DNA of 64,000 nucleotides from Euonymus europaeus (lineage: Eukaryota > Streptophyta > Magnoliopsida > Celastrales > Celastraceae): assembly GCA_963580455.1 (NCBI GenBank), contig OY756972.1, positions 12,849,001 through 12,913,000 of the forward strand. Reading direction: 5' to 3'. Under the pieces are notes generated by a model, which worked only from the letters and a program-made list of their open reading frames with translations, was not told the DNA's origin and did not search any database. This document shows positions 11,201-24,600 of the stretch, one piece after another. The stretch's first letter is position 1. Each line of letters begins with the position of its first letter. Position numbers and translations under genes: made by a program.

Positions 11201-14200
11201 AGCGACTTTGATAGTCCGAAGTTGCTCAACTCTCTCTATGGAGGTGCTTTTAACGGTTTTGTCCATTTGTCATAGAAAGTTGGTGTTTTGGAATCGAAAT
11301 AATCTATGAAGCTTATGCTCATAAAATTTGACATATAAGAACAATAAAAAGTGTACACCGAGCAACTTTGATGGTCTGAAGTTGCTCAACACTCTATATG
11401 GAGGAGCTTTTAACGGTTTTCTCCATTTGTCATTGAAAGTTGCTGTTTTGGCATCGAAATAATCTAGGAAGGTTATACTCATAAAATTTGACATATAAGA
11501 ACTACAAAAATTGTACATCGAGCAACTTTGATGGTCCGTAGTTGCTCAACTCTCTCTATGGAGGAGCTTTTAACGGTTTTGTCCATTTGTCATAGAAAGT
11601 TTGTGTTTTGGCATCCAAAAAATCTAGGAAACTTATACTCATAAAATTTGACATAGAAGAACAATAAAAAGTCTATCACGAGCGACTTTGATAGTCCGAA
11701 GTTGCTCAACTCTCTCTATGTAGGAGCTTTTAACGGTTTTCTCCATTTGTCATAGAAAGTTGGTGTTTTCGCATCAAAATAATCTAGGAAACTTATACTC
11801 GTAAAATTTCACATATAAGAACAGTAAAAAGTCTATCCCGAGCGACTTTGATAGTCCGAAGTTGCTCAACTCTCTCTGTGGAGGAGCTTTTAACGTTTTT
11901 GTCCATTAGTCATAGAAAGTTGGTGTTTTGGCATCGAAATAATCTAGGAAGGTAATATTCATAAAATTTAACATATAAGAACAATAAAAAGTCTATCCCG
12001 AGCGACTTTGATAGTCCGAAGTTGCTCAACTCTCTCTATGGAGGAGCTTTTAAAGGTTTTCTCGATTTGTCATAGAAATTTGGTGTTTTGGCATCGAAAT
12101 AATCCAGTAAGCCTGTACTCATAAAATTTGACATATAAGAACAATAAAAATTGTACACTGAGCAACTTTGATGATCCGAAGTTGCTCAACTCTCTCTATG
12201 GAGGTACTTTTAACGGTTTCGTCCATTTGTCATAGAAAGTTGGTGTTTTGGCATCGAAATAATCTACGAAGCTTATACTCATAAAATTTGACATATAAGA
12301 ACAATAAAAAGTGTACACCGAGCAACTATGATGGTCCGAAGTTGCTCAACACTCTCTATGGAGGAGCTTTTAACGGTTTTGTCCATTTGTCATAGAAAGT
12401 TGGTGTTTTGGCATCGAAATAATCTAGGAAGGTTATACTCATAAAATTTGACATATAAGAACAATAAAAAACCTATCCCGTGCGACTTTGATAGTCCGAA
12501 GTTGCTCATCTCTCTCTATGGAGGAGCTTCTAACGGTTTTCTCCATTTGTCATAGAAAGTTGGTGTTTTGGCATCGAAATAATCTAGAAAGCTTATACAC
12601 ATAAAATTTGACATATAAGAACTATAAAAATTGTACACCGAGCAACTTTGATGATCCGAAGTTGCTCAACTCTCTCTATGGAGGAGATTTTAACGGTTTT
12701 GTCCATTTGTCATTGAAAGTTGGTATTTTGGCATCGAAATAATCTACGAAGTTTATACTCATAAAATTTGACATATAAGAACAATAAAAAGTGTACACCG
12801 AGCAACTTTGATGGTCCGAAGTTGCTCAACACTCTATATGGAGGAGCTTTTAACGGTTTTCTCCATTTGTCATTGAAAGTTGGTGTTTTGGCATCGAAAT
12901 ACTCTAGGAAGGTTATACTCATAAAATTTGACATATAAGAACTATAAAAATTGTACATCGAGCAACTTTGATGGTCCGTAGTTGCTCAACTCTCTCTATG
13001 GAGGAGCTTTTAACGGTTTTGTCCATTTGTCATAGAAAGTTTGTGTTTTAGCATCCAAAAAATCCAGGAAACTTATACTCATAAAATTTGACATAGAAGA
13101 ACAATAAAAAGTCTATCACGAGCGACTTTGATAGTCCGAAGTTGCTCAACTCTCTCTATGTAGGAGCTTTTAACGGTTTTCTCCATTTTTCATAGAAAGT
13201 TGGTGTTTTGGCATCAAAATAATCTGGGAAACTTATACTCGTAAAATTTCACATAGAAGAACAGTAAAAAGTCTATCCCGAGCGACTTTGATAGTCCGAA
13301 GTTGCTCAACTCTCTCTGTGGAGGAGCTTTTAACGTTTTTGTCCATTAGTCATAGAAAGTTGGCGTTTTGGCATCGAAATAATCTAGGAAGGTAATATTC
13401 ATAAAATTTAACTTATAAGAACAATAAAAAGTCTATCCCGAGCGACACTGATAGTCCGAAGTTGCTCAACTCTCTCTATGGAGGAGCTTTTAAAGGTTTT
13501 CTCGATTTGTCATAGAAATTTGGTGTTTTGGCATCGAAATAATCTTGTAAGCTTGTACTCATAAAATTTGACATATAAGAACAATAAAAATTGTACACTG
13601 AGCAACTTTGATGATCCGAAGTTGCTCAACTCTCCCTATGGAGGTGCTTTTAACGCTTTCGTCCATTTGTCATAGAAAGTTGGTGTTTTGGCATCGAAAT
13701 AATCTACGAAGCTTATACTCATAAAATTTGACATATAAGAACAATAAAAAGTGTACACCGAGCAACTATGATGGTCCGAAGTTGCTCAACACTCTCTATG
13801 GAGGAGCTTTTAACGGTTTTGTCCATTTGTCATAGAAAGTTGGTGTTTTGGCATCGAAATAATCTAGGAAGGTTATACTCATAAAATTTGACATATAAGA
13901 ACAATAAAAAGTCTATCCCGAGCGACTTTGATAGTCCGAAGTTGCTCAACTCTCTCTATGTAGGAGCTTTTAACGGTTTTCTCCATTTGTCATAGAAAGT
14001 TGGTGTTTTGGCATCGAAATAATCTAGAAAGCTTATACACATAAAATTTGACATATATGAACTATAAAAATTGTACACCGAGCAACTTTGATGATCTGAA
14101 GTTGCTCAACTCTCTCTATGGAGGAGATTTTAACGGTTTTGTCCATTTGTCATTGAAAGTTGGTCTTTTGGCATCGAAATAATCTAGGAAGCTTATACTC

Positions 14201-14495
14201 ATAAAATTTGACATATAAGAACAATAAAAATTGCACACCGAGCAACTTTGATGATCCGAAATTGCTCAACTCTCTCTATGGAGGAGCTCTTAACGGTTTT
14301 TTCCATTTGTCATAGAAAGTTGGTGTTTTGGCATCGAAATAATCTAGGAAGCATATACTGATAAAATTTGACATATAAGAACTATAAAAATTGCACACCG
14401 AGCAACTTTGATGGTCCGAAATTGATCAACTCTCTCTATGGAGGAGCTTTTAACGGTTTTGTCCATTTGTCATAGAAAGTTGGTGTTTTGGCATC
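8282..14495. repeat. 6240-bp higher-order unit (39-mer), copy 2
   Basis: This is the tandem second copy of the 2042-8281 unit. Across the lines compared, I found one internal difference (T to G at 10842) before 14416 (C for T). Agreement ends at 14496, where CATCGAAAT replaces CATCAAAAT. The near identity implies a very recent duplication or conversion. The change at 10842 removes a stop and opens a 74-codon plus-strand frame at 10758-10982, which I do not consider a gene. Confidence 0.88.
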
Positions 14496-14895
14496 GAAAT
14501 AATCTAGGAAGGTTATACTCATAAAATTTGACATATAAGAACAATAAAAAGTCTATCCCGAGCGACTTTGATAGTCCGAAGTTGCTCAACTCTCTCTATG
14601 TAGGAGCTTTTAACGGTTTTCTCCATTTGTCATAGAAAGTTGGTGTTTTGGCATCGAAATAATCTAGAAAGCTTATACACATAAAATTTGACATATATGA
14701 ACTATAAAAATTGTACACCGAGCAACTTTGATGATCCGAAGTTGCTCAACTCTCTCTATGGAGGAGATTTTAACGGTTTTGTCCATTTGTCATTGAAAGT
14801 TGGTCTTTTGGCATCGAAATAATCTAGGAAGCTTATACTCATAAAATTTGACATATAAGAACAATAAAAATTGCACACCGAGCAACTTTGATGAT
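13801..14895. repeat. Local 640-bp (4-monomer) tandem duplication
   Basis: The stretch beginning at 13801 repeats at 14441, an offset of exactly four monomers. Shared private variants include ACATATATGA (14050/14690), TCTAGAAAGCTTATACAC and TGGTCTTTTG (14161/14801). One difference is ATGATCTGAA at 14091-14100 against ATGATCCGAA at 14731-14740. Agreement is lost near 14895, where ATGATGCGAA and GTTGCTC replace ATGATCCGAA and ATTGCTC. It sits at the right end of the second 39-mer copy and could mark the exchange that ended it. Confidence 0.75.
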
Positions 14896-16200
14896 GCGAA
14901 GTTGCTCAACTCTCTCTATGGAGGAGATTTTAACGGTTTTGTCCATTTGTCATTGAAAGTTGGTGTTTTGTCATCGAAATAATCTAGGAAGCTTATACTC
15001 ATAAAATTTGACATATAAGAACAATAAAAATTGTACACCGAACAACTTTGATGGTCCGAAGTTGATCAACTCTCTCTATGGAGGAGCTTTTAACGGTTTT
15101 GTCCATTTGTCATGGAAAGTTGGTGTTTTGGCGTCGAAATAATCTAGGAAGGTTATACTCATAAAATTTGACATATAAGAACAATAAAAAGTCTATCCCG
15201 AGCGACTTTGATAGTCCGAAGTTGCTCAACTCTCTCTATGTAGGAGCTTTTAACGGTTTTCTCCATTTGTCATAGAAAGTTGGTGTTTTGGCATCGAAAT
15301 AATCCAGGAAGGTTATACACATAAAATTTGACACATAAGAACTATAAAAATTGTACACCGAGCAACTATGAGGGTCCGAAGTTGCTCAACTCTCTCTATG
15401 GAGGAGCTTTTAACGGTTTTGTCAATTTGTCATAGAAAGTTGGTGTTTTGTCATCGAAATAATCTAGGAAGCTTATACTCATAAAATTTGACATATAAGA
15501 ACAATAAAAATTGTACACCGAACAACTTTGATGGTCCGAAGTTGATCAACTCTCTCTATGGAGGAGTTTTTAACGGTTTTGTCCATTTGTCACGGAAAGT
15601 TGGTGTTTCGGCGTCGAAATAATCTAGGAAGGTTATACTCATAAAATTTGACATATAAGAACAACAAAAAATCTATCCCGAGCGACTTTGATAGTCCGAA
15701 GTTGCTCATCTCTATCTATGGAGGAGCTTTTAACGGTTTTCTCCATTTGTCATAGAAAGTTGGTGTTTTGGCATCGAAATAATCCAGGAAGGTTATACAC
15801 ATAAAATTTGACACATAAGAACTATAAAAATTGTACACCGAGCAACTATGAGGGTCCGAAGTTGCTCAACTCTCTCTATGGAGGAGCTTTTAACGGTTTT
15901 GTCAATTTGTCATAGAAAGTTGATGTTTTGTCATCGAAATAATCTAGGAAGCTTATACTCATAAAATTTGACATATAAGAACAATAAAAATTGTACACCG
16001 AACAACTTTGATGGTCCGAAGTTGATCAACTCTCTCTATGGAGGAGTTTTTAACGGTTTTGTCCATTTGTCACGGAAAGTTGGTGTTTTGGCGTCAAAAT
16101 AATCTAGGAAGGTTATACTCATAAAATTTGACATATAAAAACAATAAAAATTGCACACCGAGCAACTTTGATGATCCGAAATTGCTCAACTCTCTCTATG
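14896..16200. repeat. Linker block between the 39-mer and 34-mer units
   Basis: About eight monomers lie in strict 160-bp phase. The first three resemble 331-720 (the sequence GGAGATTTTAAC, CATTGAAAGT, TTTTGTCATCG, then GAACAACTT with GTTGATCAAC). Bases 15001-16080 parallel 20601-21680 at an offset of 35 monomers, one more than the 34-mer period, so one monomer was gained or lost here. No gene is present. Confidence 0.7.
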
Positions 16201-19200
16201 GAGGAGTTTTTAACGGTTTTGTCCATTTGTCATGGAAAATTGGTGTTTTGACGTCGAAATAATCTAGGAAGGTTATACTCATAAAATTTGACATATAAAA
16301 ACAATAAAAATTGCACACCGAGCAACTTTGATGATCCGAAATTGCTCAACTCTCTCTATGGAGGATCTTTTAACGGTTTTGTCCATTTGTCATAGAAAGT
16401 TGGTGTTTTGGCATCAAAATAATCTAGGAAACTTATACTCATAAAATTTAACATAGAAGAACAGTAAAAAGTCTATCCCGAGCGACTTTGATAGTCCGAA
16501 GTTGCTCAACTCTCTCTATGGAGGTGCTTTTAACGGTTTTGTCCATTTGTCATAGAAAGTTGGTGTTTTGGAATCGAAATAATCTATGAAGCTTATGCTC
16601 ATAAAATTTGACATATAAGAACAATAAAAAGTGTACACCGAGCAACTTTGATGGTCCGAAGTTGCTCAACACTCTATATGGAGGAGCTTTTAACGGTTTT
16701 CTCCATTTGTCATTGAAAGTTGGTGTTTTGGCATCGAAATAATCTAGGAAGGTTATACTCATAAAATTTGACATATAAGAACTATAAAAATTGTACATCG
16801 AGCAACTTTGATGGTCCGTAGTTGCTCAACTCTCTCTATGGAGGAGCTTTTAACGGTTTTGTCCATTTGTCATAGAAAGTTTGTGTTTTGGCATCCAAAA
16901 AATCTAGGAAACTTATACTCATAAAATTTGACATAGAAGAACAATAAAAAGTCTATCACGAGCGACTTTGATAGTCCGAAGTTGCTCAACTCTCTCTATG
17001 TAGGAGCTTTTAACGGTTTTCTCCATTTGTCATAGAAAGTTGGTGTTTTCGCATCAAAATAATCTGGGAAACTTATACTCGTAAAATTTCACATAGAAGA
17101 ACAGTAAAAAGTCTATCCCGAGCGACTTTGATAGTCCGAAGTTGCTCAACTCTCTCTGTGGAGGAGCTTTTAACATTTTTGTCCATTAGTCATAGAAAGT
17201 TGGTGTTTTGGCATCGAAATAATCTAGGAAGGTAATATTCATAAAATTTAACATATAAGAACAATAAAAAGTCTATCCCGAGCGACTTTGATAGTCCGAA
17301 GTTGCTCAACTCTCTCTATGGAGGAGCTTTTAAAGGTTTTCTCGATTTGTCATAGAAATTTGGTGTTTTGGCATCGAAATAATCCAGTAAGCCTGTACTC
17401 ATAAAATTTGACATATAAGAACAGTAAAAATTGTACACTGAGCAACTTTGATGATCCGAAGTTGCTCAACTCTCTCTATGGAGGTGCTTTTAACGGTTTC
17501 GTCCATTTGTCATAGAAAGTTGGTGTTTTGGCATCGAAATAATCTACGAAGCTTATACTCATAAAATTTGACATATAAGAACAATAAAAAGTGTACACCG
17601 AGCAACTATGATGGTCCGAAGTTGCTCAACACTCTCTATGGAGGAGCTTTTAACGGTTTTGTCCATTTGTCATAGAAAGTTGGTGTTTTGGCATCGAAAT
17701 AATCTAGGAAGGTTATACTCATAAAATTTGACATATAAGAACAATAAAAAACCTATCCCGTGCGACTTTGATAGTCCGAAGTTGCTCATCTCTCTCTATG
17801 GAGGAGCTTCTAACGGTTTTCTCCATTTGTCATAGAAAGTTGGTGTTTTGGCATCGAAATAATCTAGAAAGCTTATACACATAAAATTTGACATATAAGA
17901 ACTATAAAAATTGTACACCGAGCAACTTTGATGATCCGAAGTTGCTCAACTCTCTCTATGGAGGAGATTTTAACGGTTTTGTCCATTTGTCATTGAAAGT
18001 TGGTATTTTGGCATCGAAATAATCTACGAAGCTTATACTCATAAAATTTGACATATAAGAACAATAAAAAGTGTACACCGAGCAACTTTGATGGTCCGAA
18101 GTTGCTCAACACTCTATATGGAGGAGCTTTTAACGGTTTTCTCCATTTGTCATTGAAAGTTGGTGTTTTGGCATCGAAATAATCTAGGAAGGTTATACTC
18201 ATAAAATTTGACATATAAGAACTATAAAAATTGTACATCGAGCAACTTTGATGGTCCGTAGTTGCTCAACTCTCTCTATGGAGGAGCTTTTAACGGTTTT
18301 GTCCATTTGTCATAGAAAGTTTGTGTTTTGGCATCCAAAAAATCTAGGAAACTTATATTCATAAATTTTGACATAGAAGAACAATAAAAAGTCTATCACG
18401 AGCGACTTTGATAGTCCGAAGTTGCTCAACTCTCTCTATGTAGGAGCTTTTAACGGTTTTCTCCATTTTTCATAGAAAGTTGGTGTTTTGGCATCAAAAT
18501 AATCTGCGAAACTTATACTCGTAAAATTTCACATAGAAGAACAGTAAAAAGTCTATCCCGAGCGACTTTGATAGTCCGAAGTTGCTCAACTCTCTCTGTG
18601 GAGGAGCTTTTAACGTTTTTGTCCATTAGTCATAGAAAGTTGGTGTTTTGGCATCGAAATAATCTAGGAAGGTAATATTCATAAAATTTAACTTATAAGA
18701 ACAATAAAAAGTCTATCCCGAGCGACTTTGATAGTCCGAAGTTGCTCAACTCTCTCTATGGAGGAGCTTTTAAAGGTTTTCTCGATTTGTCATAGAAATT
18801 TGGTGTTTTGGCATCGAAATAATCCAGTAAGCTTGTACTCATAAAATTTGACATATAAGAACAATAAAAATTGTACACTGAGCAACTTTGATGATCCGAA
18901 GTTGCTCAACTCTCCCTATGGAGGTGCTTTTAACGCTTTCGTCCATTTGTCATAGAAAGTTGGTGTTTTGGCATCGAAATAATCTACGAAGCTTATACTC
19001 ATAAAATTTGACATATAAGAACAATAAAAAGTGTACACCGAGCAACTATGATGGTCCGAAGTTGCTCAAGACTCTCTATGGAGGAGCTTTTAACGGTTTT
19101 GTCCATTTGTCATAGAAAGTTGGTGTTTTGGCATCGAAATAATCTAGGAAGGTTATACTCATAAAATTTGACATATAAGAACAATAAAAAGTCTATCCCG

Positions 19201-21640
19201 AGCGACTTTGATAGTCCGAAGTTGCTCAACTCTCTCTATGTAGGAGCTTTTAACGGTTTTCTCCATTTGTCATAGAAAGTTGGTGTTTTGGCATCGAAAT
19301 AATCTAGAAAGCTTATACACATAAAATTTGACATATATGAACTATAAAAATTGTACACCGAGCAACTTTGATGATCCGAAGTTGCTCAACTCTCTCTATG
19401 GAGGAGATTTTAACGGTTTTGTCCATTTGTCATTGAAAGTTGGTCTTTTGGCATCGAAATAATCTAGGAAGCTTATACTCATAAAATTTGACATATAAGA
19501 ACAATAAAAATTGCACACCGAGCAACTTTGACGATCCGAAATTGCTCAACTCTCTCTATGGAGGAGCTCTTAACGGTTTTGTCCATTTTTCATAGAAAGT
19601 TGGTGTTTTGGCATCGAAATAATCTAGGAAGCATATACTGATAAAATTTGACATATAAGAACTATAAAAATTGCACACCGAGCAACTTTGATGGTCCGAA
19701 ATTGATCAACTCTCTCTATGGAGGAGCTTTTAACGGTTTTGTCCATTTGTCATAGAAAGTTGGTGTTTTGGCATCAAAATAATCTAGGAAACTTATACTC
19801 GTAAAATTTGACATAGAAGAACTGTAAAAAGTCTATCCCGAGCGACTTTGATAGTCCGAAGTTGCTCAACTCTCTCTATGTAGGAGCTTTTAACGGTTTT
19901 GTCCATTTATCGTAGAAAGTTGGTGTTTTGTCATAGAAATAATCTATGAAGCTTATACTCATAAAATTTGACATATAAGAACAATAAAAAGTGTACACCG
20001 AGCAACTTTGATGGTCCGAAGTTGCTCAACTCTCTCTATGGAGGTGCTTTTAACGGTTTCGTCCATTTGTCATAGAAAGTTGGTGTTTTGGCATCGAAAT
20101 AATCTACGAAGCTTATACTCATAAAATTTGACATATAAGAACAATAAAAAGTGTACACCGAGCAACTTTGATGGTCCGAAGTTGCTCAACACTCTCTATA
20201 GAGGAGCTTTTAACGGTTTTGTCCATTTGTCATAGAAAGTTGGTGTTTTGGCATTGAAATAATCTAGGAAGATTATACTCATAAAATTTGACATATAAGA
20301 ACAATAAAAAATCTATCCTGAGCGACATTGATAGTCCGAAGTTGCTCATCTCTCTCTATGGAGGAGCTTTTAACGATTTTCTCCATTTGTCAAAGAAAGT
20401 TGGTGTTTTAGCATCGAAATAATCCAGGAAGATTATACACATAAAATTTGACACATAAGAACTATAAAAATTGTACACCGAGCAACTATGAGGGTCCGAA
20501 GTTGCTCAACTCTCTCTATGGAGGAGCTTTTAACGGTTTTGTCAATTTCTCATAGAAAGTTGGTGTTTTGTCATCGAAATAATCTAGGAAGCTTATACTC
20601 ATAAAATTTGACATATAAGAACAATAAAAATTGTACACCGAACAACTTTGATGGTCCGAAGTTGATCAACTCTCTCTATGGAGGAGCTTTTAACGGTTTT
20701 GTCCATTTGTCATGGAAAGTTGGTGTTTTGGCGTCGAAATAATCTAGGAAGGTTATACTCATAAAAGTTGACATATAAGAACAATAAAAAGTCTATCCCG
20801 AGCGACTTTGATAGTCCGAAGTTGCTCAACTCTCTCTATGTAGGAGCTTTTAACGGTTTTCTCCATTTGTCATAGAAAGTTGGTGTTTTGGCATCGAAAT
20901 AATCCAGGAAGATTATACACATAAAATTTGACACATAAGAACTATAAAAATTGTACACCGAGCAACTATGAGGGTCCGAAGTTGCTCAACTCTCTCTATG
21001 GAGGAGCTTTTAACGGTTTTGTCAATTTGTCATAGAAAGTTGGTGTTTTGTCATCGAAATAATCTAGGAAGCTTATACTCATAAAATTTGACATATAAGA
21101 ACAATAAAAATTGTACACCGAACAACTTTGATGGTCCGAAGTTGATCAACTCTCTCTATGGAGGAGTTTTTAACGGTTTTGTCCATTTGTCACGGAAAGT
21201 TGGTGTTTCGGCGTCGAAATAATCTAGGAAGGTTATACTCATAAAATTTGACATATAAGAACAACAAAAAATCTATCCCGAGCGACTTTGATAGTCCGAA
21301 GTTGCTCATCTCTATCTATGGAGGAGCTTTTAACGGTTTTCTCCATTTGTCATAGAAAGTTGGTGTTTTGGCATCGAAATAATCCAGGAAGGTTATACAC
21401 ATAAAATTTGACACATAAGAACTATAAAAATTGTACACCGAGCAACTATGAGGGTCCGAAGTTGCTCAACTCTCTCTATGGAGGAGCTTTTAACGGTTTT
21501 GTCAATTTGTCATAGAAAGTTGATGTTTTGTCATCGAAATAATCTAGGAAGCTTATACTCATAAAATTTGACATATAAGAACAATAAAAATTGTACACCG
21601 AACAACTTTGATGGTCCGAAGTTGATCAACTCTCTCTATG
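16201..21640. repeat. 5440-bp higher-order unit (34-mer), copy 1
   Basis: Thirty-four monomers recur in order at 21641-27080. Shared private variants include TGACGATCCG at 19530/24970, GCTCAAGACTC at 19065/24505, TATCGTAGAAAG at 19908/25348 and ATAAAAGTTGAC at 20761/26201. The internal order from 16321 to about 19720 also matches 11041-14440 of the 39-mer at an offset of 33 monomers, so the two units share ancestry. Relative to the 39-mer it has one extra monomer near 20021-20180. Confidence 0.88.
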
Positions 21641-24600
21641 GAGGAGTTTTTAACGGTTTTGTCCATTTGTCATGGAAAGTTGGTGTTTTGGCGTCGAAAT
21701 AATCTAGGAAGGTTATACTCATAAAATTTGACATATAAAAACAATAAAAATTGCACACCGAGCAACTTTGATGATCCGAAATTGCTCAACTCTCTCTATG
21801 GAGGATCTTTTAACGGTTTTGTCCATTTGTCATAGAAAGTTGGTGTTTTGGCATCAAAATAATCTAGGAAACTTATACTCATAAAATTTGACATAGAAGA
21901 ACAGTAAAAAGTCTATCCCGAGCGACTTTGATAGTCCGAAGTTGCTCAACTCTCTCTAGGGAGGTGCTTTTAACGGTTTTGTCCATTTGTCATAGAAAGT
22001 TGGTGTTTTGGAATCGAAATAATCTATGAAGCTTATGCTCATAAAATTTGACATATAAGAACAATAAAAAGTGTACACCGAGCAACTTTGATGGTCCGAA
22101 GTTGCTCAACACTCTATATGGAGGAGCTTTTAACGGTTTTCTCCATTTGTCATTGAAAGTTGGTGTTTTGGCATCGAAATAATCTAGGAAGGTTATACTC
22201 ATAAAATTTGACATATAAGAACTATAAAAATTGTACATCGAGCAACTTTGATGGTCCGTAGTTGCTCAACTCTCTCTATGGAGGAGCTTTTAACGGTTTT
22301 GTCCATTTGTCATAGAAAGTTTGTGTTTTGGCATCCAAAAAATCTAGGAAACTTATACTCATAAAATTTGACATAGAAGAACAATAAAAAGTCTATCACG
22401 AGCGACTTTGATAGTCCGAAGTTGCTCAACCCTCTCTATGTAGGAGCTTTTAACGGTTTTCTCCATTTGTCATAGAAAGTTGGTGTTTTCGCATCAAAAT
22501 AATCTGGGAAACTTATACTCGTAAAATTTCACATAGAAGAACAGTAAAAAGTCTATCCCGATCGACTTTGATAGTCCGAAGTTGCTCAACTCTCTCTGTG
22601 GAGGAGCTTTTAACGTTTTTGTCCATTAGTCATAGAAAGTTGGTGTTTTGGCATCGAAATAATCTAGGAAGGTAATATTCATAAAATTTAACATATAAGA
22701 ACAATAAAAAGTCTATCCCGAGCGACTTTGATAGTCCGAAGTTGCTCAACTCTCTCTATGGAGGAGCTTTTAAAGGTTTTCTCGATTTGTCATAGAAATT
22801 TGGTGTTTTGGCATCGAAATAATCCAGTAAGCCTGTACTCATAAAATTTGACATATAAGAACAGTAAAAATTGTACACTGAGCAACTTTGATGATCCGAA
22901 GTTGCTCAACTCTCTCTATGGAGGTGCTTTTAACGGTTTCGTCCATTTGTCATAGAAAGTTGGTGTTTTGGCATCGAAATAATCTACGAAGCTTATACTC
23001 ATAAAATTTGACATATAAGAACAATAAAAAGTGTACACCGAGCAACTATGATGGTCCGAAGTTGCTCAACACTCTCTATGGAGGAGCTTTTAACGGTTTT
23101 GTCCATTTGTCATAGAAAGTTGGTGTTTTGGCATCGAAATAATCTAGGAAGGTTATACTCATAAAATTTGACATATAAGAACAATAAAAAACCTATCCCG
23201 TGCGACTTTGATAGTCCGAAGTTGCTCATCTCTCTCTATGGAGGAGCTTCTAACGGTTTTCTCCATTTGTCATAGAAAGTTGGTGTTTTGGCATCGAAAT
23301 AATCTAGAAAGCTTATACACATAAAATTTGACATATAAGAACTATAAAAATTGTACACCGAGCAACTTTGATGATCCGAAGTTGCTCAACTCTCTCTATG
23401 GAGGAGATTTTAACGGTTTTGTCCATTTGTCATTGAAAGTTGGTATTTTGGCATCGAAATAATCTACGAAGCTTATACTCATAAAATTTGACATATAAGA
23501 ACAATAAAAAGTGTACACCGAGCAACTTTGATGGTCCGAAGTTGCTCAACACTCTATATGGAGGAGCTTTTAACGGTTTTCTCCATTTGTCATTGAAAGT
23601 TGGTGTTTTGGCATCGAAATAATCTAGGAAGGTTATACTCATAAAATTTGACATATAAGAACTATAAAAATTGTACATCGAGCAACTTTGATGGTCCGTA
23701 GTTGCTCAACTCTCTCTATGGAGGAGCTTTTAACGGTTTTGTCCATTTGTCATAGAAAGTTTGTGTTTTGGCATCCAAAAAATCTAGGAAACTTATATTC
23801 ATAAATTTTGACATAGAAGAACAATAAAAAGTCTATCACGAGCGACTTTGATAGTCCGAAGTTGCTCAACTCTCTCTATGTAGGAGCTTTTAACGGTTTT
23901 CTCCATTTTTCATAGAAAGTTGGTGTTTTGGCATCAAAATAATCTGCGAAACTTATACTCGTAAAATTTCACATAGAAGAACAGTAAAAAGTCTATCCCG
24001 AGCGACTTTGATAGTCCGAAGTTGCTCAACTCTCTCTGTGGAGGAGCTTTTAACGTTTTTGTCCATTAGTCATAGAAAGTTGGTGTTTTGGCATCGAAAT
24101 AATCTAGGAAGGTAATATTCATAAAATTTAACTTATAAGAACAATAAAAAGTCTATCCCGAGCGACTTTGATAGTCCGAAGTTGCTCAACTCTCTCTATG
24201 GAGGAGCTTTTAAAGGTTTTCTCGATTTGTCATAGAAATTTGGTGTTTTGGCATCGAAATAATTCAGTAAGCTTGTACTCATAAAATTTGACATATAAGA
24301 ACAATAAAAATTGTACACTGAGCAACTTTGATGATCCGAAGTTGCTCAACTCTCCCTATGGAGGTGCTTTTAACGCTTTCGTCCATTTGTCATAGAAAGT
24401 TGGTGTTTTGGCATCGAAATAATCTACGAAGCTTATACTCATAAAATTTGACATATAAGAACAATAAAAAGTGTACACCGAGCAACTATGATGGTCCGAA
24501 GTTGCTCAAGACTCTCTATGGAGGAGCTTTTAACGGTTTTGTCCATTTGTCATAGAAAGTTGGTGTTTTGGCATCGAAATAATCTAGGAAGGTTATACTC

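Noticed and set aside
14891..14900. Isolated monomer change ATGATGCGAA as a possible recombination hotspot motif
   Set aside because: It is a single base change at the edge of a local duplication. One instance cannot support a motif.
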